9,652 nt of DNA, taken from positions 1 to 9,652 of the forward strand of contig JAWOEL010000072.1 of assembly GCA_046482735.1 (NCBI GenBank), in the 5' to 3' direction. Below the pieces are notes generated by a model, which did not search any database, was not told the origin of the DNA, and saw only the letters and a list, made by a program, of their open reading frames with translations. A program made the translations under genes and the position numbers. Source of the stretch: JAQICB01 sp046482735 (lineage in GTDB: Bacteria > Bacteroidota > Bacteroidia > Bacteroidales > UBA1715). This document shows positions 7,449 to 9,652 of the stretch, one piece after another; position 1 is the first letter of the stretch, and each line of letters begins with the position of its first letter.

Positions 7449-7607
7449 AATATAGAGTTCCTGTAACAAGGATTCAAAGGGAATTGTGTGAAAATCACGA
7501 ACTGTCGCGCAACTGTAATTGGCACAGCATGTATTCTTACAACCACTGTTTGCAAAACGGGAAGGTGAATACAATAATGCCATAAGTCAGGAGACCTGCT
7601 GTATATT
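7449..7607 (+). promoter_or_regulatory. Cobalamin riboswitch aptamer (adenosylcobalamin class, RF00174-like)
   Basis: The conserved blocks occur in the family order. P1 is AATATA (7449-7454) with TATATT (7602-7607). A P2-like TCCT/AGGA pair is at 7459-7472, followed by AAAGGGAA (7476-7483). GTGTGAAAATCAC (7486-7498) corresponds to the GGTGnAAATCC block. GTCGCGCAACTGTAA (7504-7518) corresponds to CCCGCnACTGTAA. CCACTGTTTGC and ACGGGAAGG (7543-7565) follow, then AAGTCAGGAGACCTGC (7584-7599), the B12 box. In this class effector binding normally lowers expression of the downstream gene, through an expression platform that hides the start or terminates transcription. The downstream gene is the AspT/YidE-type transporter at 7733. 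Confidence 0.93.
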
Positions 7608-7706
7608 TGTGAGATAATGCTTTCGCGATTTGAAGCTGTATCATATGTCTAATATATACTTTTACCATATATGTTTTCAGTTTTTCCCGTTGCATTATCA
7701 CCACAA
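7607..7706 (+). promoter_or_regulatory. Candidate expression-platform stem between riboswitch and transporter
   Basis: TTGTG (7607-7611) pairs with CACAA (7702-7706), and GATAATGC (7613-7620) pairs with GCATTATC (7692-7699). This makes a 13-bp stem with a small internal loop, enclosing about 70 nt. It starts immediately where the P1 stem ends. AGAGG follows its 3' arm, but 23 nt before the ATG. No T-run follows, so control would be at translation rather than by termination. Confidence 0.4.
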
Positions 7707-7736
7707 GAGGTTGATATATATATTAATTTACTATGA
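7671..7736 (+). CDS. Possible 21-codon leader peptide overlapping the transporter start
   Basis: ATG at 7671 opens a 21-codon frame that begins MFSVFPVALSPQEV and ends at TGA 7734-7736. The stop overlaps the transporter ATG (7733-7735) as ATGA, the usual arrangement for translational coupling. The coding region contains the 3' arm of the expression-platform stem, so ribosomes on it could open that stem. No ribosome binding site is visible and a frame this short can arise by chance. I do not recognise the peptide. Confidence 0.25.
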   Translation: MFSVFPVALSPQEVDIYINLL

Positions 7737-9397
7737 AAACAGAAATAATACAATTATTTACTCAACAAGGAGTTGCTTCCACATTATTGTTTATAGCACT
7801 TATAAGCATAACAGGTATTTTGCTTGGGAAAATTAAAGTTTTTAATGTAAAATTAGGTATTGCCGGTGTATTATTTTCCGGTATCGTATTAGGTCATTTG
7901 GGAGCAGAAATTCATACCGAGGTGCTTCATTTTATTAAAGAATTCGGATTAATCCTGTTTGTGTTTTCAATTGGCTTAGATATTGGTCCACGCTTTCTTT
8001 CCTCTTTCAAAAACAATGGCATTAAATTAAATATACTGGCATTATCAATTGTTGTTTTTGGATTTATTCTTGCTCTTGGCATACAGTATTCATGTGACCT
8101 CAATCCGGAAGTTATTGCCGGTATATTATCGGGAGCGGTAACCAATACGCCAAGTTTAGGTGCTGCTCAATCTGTTTTGCAAGATCAATTACCAGATGCC
8201 GAACAAGCGGTTAATACAACCGGTATGGCATATGCCGTAGCATATCCTTTTGGCATTATCGGTATAATTTTAGTAATGACACTCATTCGGGTATTTTTTA
8301 ACATAAAAATTAAAAATGAAATACAAGCATACAACACAAACATAACCGGACTGTCCGGAAAAGCAGAGTCAATTCAAGTAACAGTAGAAAACAGTAATGT
8401 TATTGGCACATCTGTAGACACTCTCACGCGATTATTAGATACAGAATTTGTGTTTTCACGTATTTTACGCGACGGCATATTTATTATACCACAAAAAAAT
8501 ACCGTATTAGAAAAAAATGATGTTCTATATGGAGTATCAACCAAAGAACATTTCGAAGAATTAGAACTAAAAATAGGGGGTGTGCAAAAAACCGAACGTA
8601 TTGAAATTACCGGTAACCTAACTATGAGGCATGTACTGGTAACAAATAAATCTGTAGCCGGAAAGACATTACAACAAGTAGGAATTTCCGAACAATTTCC
8701 GGCAAATATTACCCGCATATTTCGCGGTGGTTCCGAAATTATGCCACACCGCAAAACTACACTCGAATTTGGAGATACCGTACGAGTTGTAGCTGAACGT
8801 TCTCATATCGATTCTGTAACAAAATATTTAGGAAATTCGCAACGCTCTTTAGCACACCCGAATTTATTACCTCTTTTTGTCGGTATATTTTTAGGTATTA
8901 TCGTTGGCGGTATTCCACTATTTATTCCGGGCTTACCAATCCCCGCAAAACTAGGTTTAGCAGGCGGCCCGCTCATTGTAGCCCTTATTCTCGGACACAA
9001 AGGACGTATCGGCAACTTTGACTTTTACATGACCCCGAGTGCCAATTTATTTATCCGCGAACTCGGTATTGTTTTGTTTCTCGGTTGTGTAGGACTCGGT
9101 GCCGGAAAAGATTTTATAGACACGATTACAAATGGTGGATATATGTGGATGATGTACGGAGCAATTATCACATTTGTGCCCATTTTTGTGGTTGGTATAA
9201 TTGCCTATTTTTTAAAATATAATTACCTCACCATTTGCGGAGCAATAGCCGGTTCCATGACCGACCCTCCCGCACTTGAATTTGCCAATGCCATAGCACC
9301 CGTTCAAGCACAAGCAACGGCATACGCAACAGTATACCCGCTTACTATGTTTATGCGAATATTACTCGCTCAGATTTTGGTGCTGGTGTTGGTGTGA
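7733..9397 (+). CDS. AspT/YidE-family transporter with two TrkA_C domains, under a B12 riboswitch
   Basis: The product has 554 residues, close to E. coli YidE (553). Two homologous membrane halves (about 12-190 and 376-554) carry the duplication signatures: GAVTNTPSLGAA (134-145) with GMAYAVAYPFG (164-174), and GSMTDPPALEFA (507-518) with ATAYATVYPL (528-537). Between the halves lie two cytosolic TrkA_C/RCK_C regulatory domains (about 206-283 and 290-367). AspT itself exchanges aspartate for alanine, but most YidE/YbjL relatives have no proven substrate, so aspartate should not be assumed. The start is supported by the helix that follows and the conserved length. No strong Shine-Dalgarno is present. 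The leader holds a cobalamin riboswitch, which implies expression when B12 is low. That points to import of cobalt, a corrinoid or precursor, or a metabolite linked to B12-dependent enzymes. This is inference from context only. Confidence 0.93.
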   Translation: MKTEIIQLFTQQGVASTLLFIALISITGILLGKIKVFNVKLGIAGVLFSGIVLGHLGAEIHTEVLHFIKEFGLILFVFSIGLDIGPRFLSSFKNNGIKLNILALSIVVFGFILALGIQYSCDLNPEVIAGILSGAVTNTPSLGAAQSVLQDQLPDAEQAVNTTGMAYAVAYPFGIIGIILVMTLIRVFFNIKIKNEIQAYNTNITGLSGKAESIQVTVENSNVIGTSVDTLTRLLDTEFVFSRILRDGIFIIPQKNTVLEKNDVLYGVSTKEHFEELELKIGGVQKTERIEITGNLTMRHVLVTNKSVAGKTLQQVGISEQFPANITRIFRGGSEIMPHRKTTLEFGDTVRVVAERSHIDSVTKYLGNSQRSLAHPNLLPLFVGIFLGIIVGGIPLFIPGLPIPAKLGLAGGPLIVALILGHKGRIGNFDFYMTPSANLFIRELGIVLFLGCVGLGAGKDFIDTITNGGYMWMMYGAIITFVPIFVVGIIAYFLKYNYLTICGAIAGSMTDPPALEFANAIAPVQAQATAYATVYPLTMFMRILLAQILVLVLV

Positions 9398-9405
9398 GGG
9401 GGAAA

Positions 9406-9413
9406 TATTTTTG
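9406..9413 (+). promoter_or_regulatory. Candidate -7 box for the gene at 9473
   Basis: TATTTTTG matches TAnnTTTG, 59 nt before the next ATG. TTTG at 9376-9379 is too far upstream to be an ideal -33 element. The call rests on pattern only, in AT-rich DNA. Confidence 0.3.
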
Positions 9414-9417
9414 CTTG

Positions 9418-9444
9418 AAAAAGTATCTCTTTTTAATTTTTTTT
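9418..9444 (+). terminator. Weak candidate terminator after the transporter
   Basis: AAAAAG (9418-9423) and CTTTTT (9429-9434) form a 6-bp, nearly all A-T stem with a 5-nt loop. A run of eight T lies at 9437-9444. The stem is too weak for confidence. Confidence 0.25.
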
Positions 9445-9472
9445 AACTATATTAAAATAAAAAATAAAAAAT

Positions 9473-9652
9473 ATGCAAGAAATAATTCAAGATTTTTTAA
9501 ATAGTATTAATAATAATGTGGAAGATAAAATATATAACGAATTTAGTCTGCAACATGAATTAGGGATATTTCTAAGAAAAAAACTAGAAGACAAATACAG
9601 GGTTGATTTTGAGAGGAATAAAAATTATTTTGGGGGGTCTGATGAAAAATTT
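9473..9652 (+). CDS. Start of an uncharacterised, possibly nuclease-like protein, cut by window edge
   Basis: ATG at 9473 opens a frame that stays open for all 60 remaining codons. It begins MQEIIQDFLNSINNNVEDKI and contains FSLQHELGIFLRKKLED (24-40), then YRVDFERN (42-49). The QHELGIFLR...Y.V.FERN pattern recalls N-termini of uncharacterised bacterial proteins that I associate, from memory, with PD-(D/E)XK nuclease-like folds; the Glu of HELG could be the first acidic residue. Nothing catalytic is visible, because the core would lie beyond the window. The gene is 75 bp after the transporter stop, behind an AT-rich spacer with its own -7-like box, so it is probably a separate unit. Function is unassigned. 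Confidence 0.6.
   Translation, partial: MQEIIQDFLNSINNNVEDKIYNEFSLQHELGIFLRKKLEDKYRVDFERNKNYFGGSDEKF

Noticed and set aside
7645..7836. His/Tyr-rich frame (contains HYHHKR) after the riboswitch, overlapping the transporter
   Set aside because: It runs out of frame deep into the conserved transporter start, has no ribosome binding site, and its composition is what AT-rich DNA gives by chance.

Overview
The window looks like chromosomal DNA of an AT-rich member of the Bacteroidota. The evidence is a TonB-dependent receptor with an N-terminal carboxypeptidase-regulatory-like domain, a secreted lyase followed by an Ig/PKD-like module, several TAnnTTTG-type (Bacteroidota sigma factor) -7 boxes, few strong Shine-Dalgarno sequences, and intergenic repeats that begin GTCATCCTGAGCGAA. 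No tRNA, rRNA, CRISPR array or complete insertion sequence was seen.

Left block, minus strand, read from 4486 down to 1: a complete non-SusC-type TonB-dependent receptor (4486-2111); a 5'-truncated PiT-family phosphate permease that keeps only its last membrane segments and its PhoU-like tail (about 2010-1039); and a secreted polysaccharide-lyase-14-like protein (974 to beyond position 1). The start codon of the lyase gene lies inside a perfect 15-bp inverted repeat. The receptor is divergent from typA/bipA, and the two genes appear to share a short intergenic region with interleaved promoters.

Middle, plus strand: typA/bipA (4591-6408), a ribosome-associated translational GTPase. About 1 kb without a gene follows (6409-7413). 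It is made of repeat-derived sequence: two elements with GTCATCnTGA-type ends, a run of three compact hairpins, and a diverged direct repeat. I found no coding remnant there.

Right block, plus strand: a TAnnTTTG promoter, a well-conserved cobalamin (adenosylcobalamin-class) riboswitch aptamer (about 7449-7607), a possible 14-bp long-range expression-platform stem, a possible 21-codon leader ORF that overlaps the next start codon, and a 554-aa AspT/YidE-family transporter with two internal TrkA_C (RCK_C) domains (7733-9397). A new gene starts at 9473 and runs off the window. Its 60 visible residues resemble the N-termini of uncharacterised, possibly nuclease-like proteins.

The most interesting system is the cobalamin riboswitch placed directly ahead of an AspT/YidE-type transporter. 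It predicts that a member of this poorly characterised family is controlled by B12 status, and it may therefore move cobalt, a corrinoid precursor, or a metabolite tied to B12-dependent metabolism. Next in interest are the truncated phosphate permease between receptor and lyase, and the inverted repeat over the lyase start codon.
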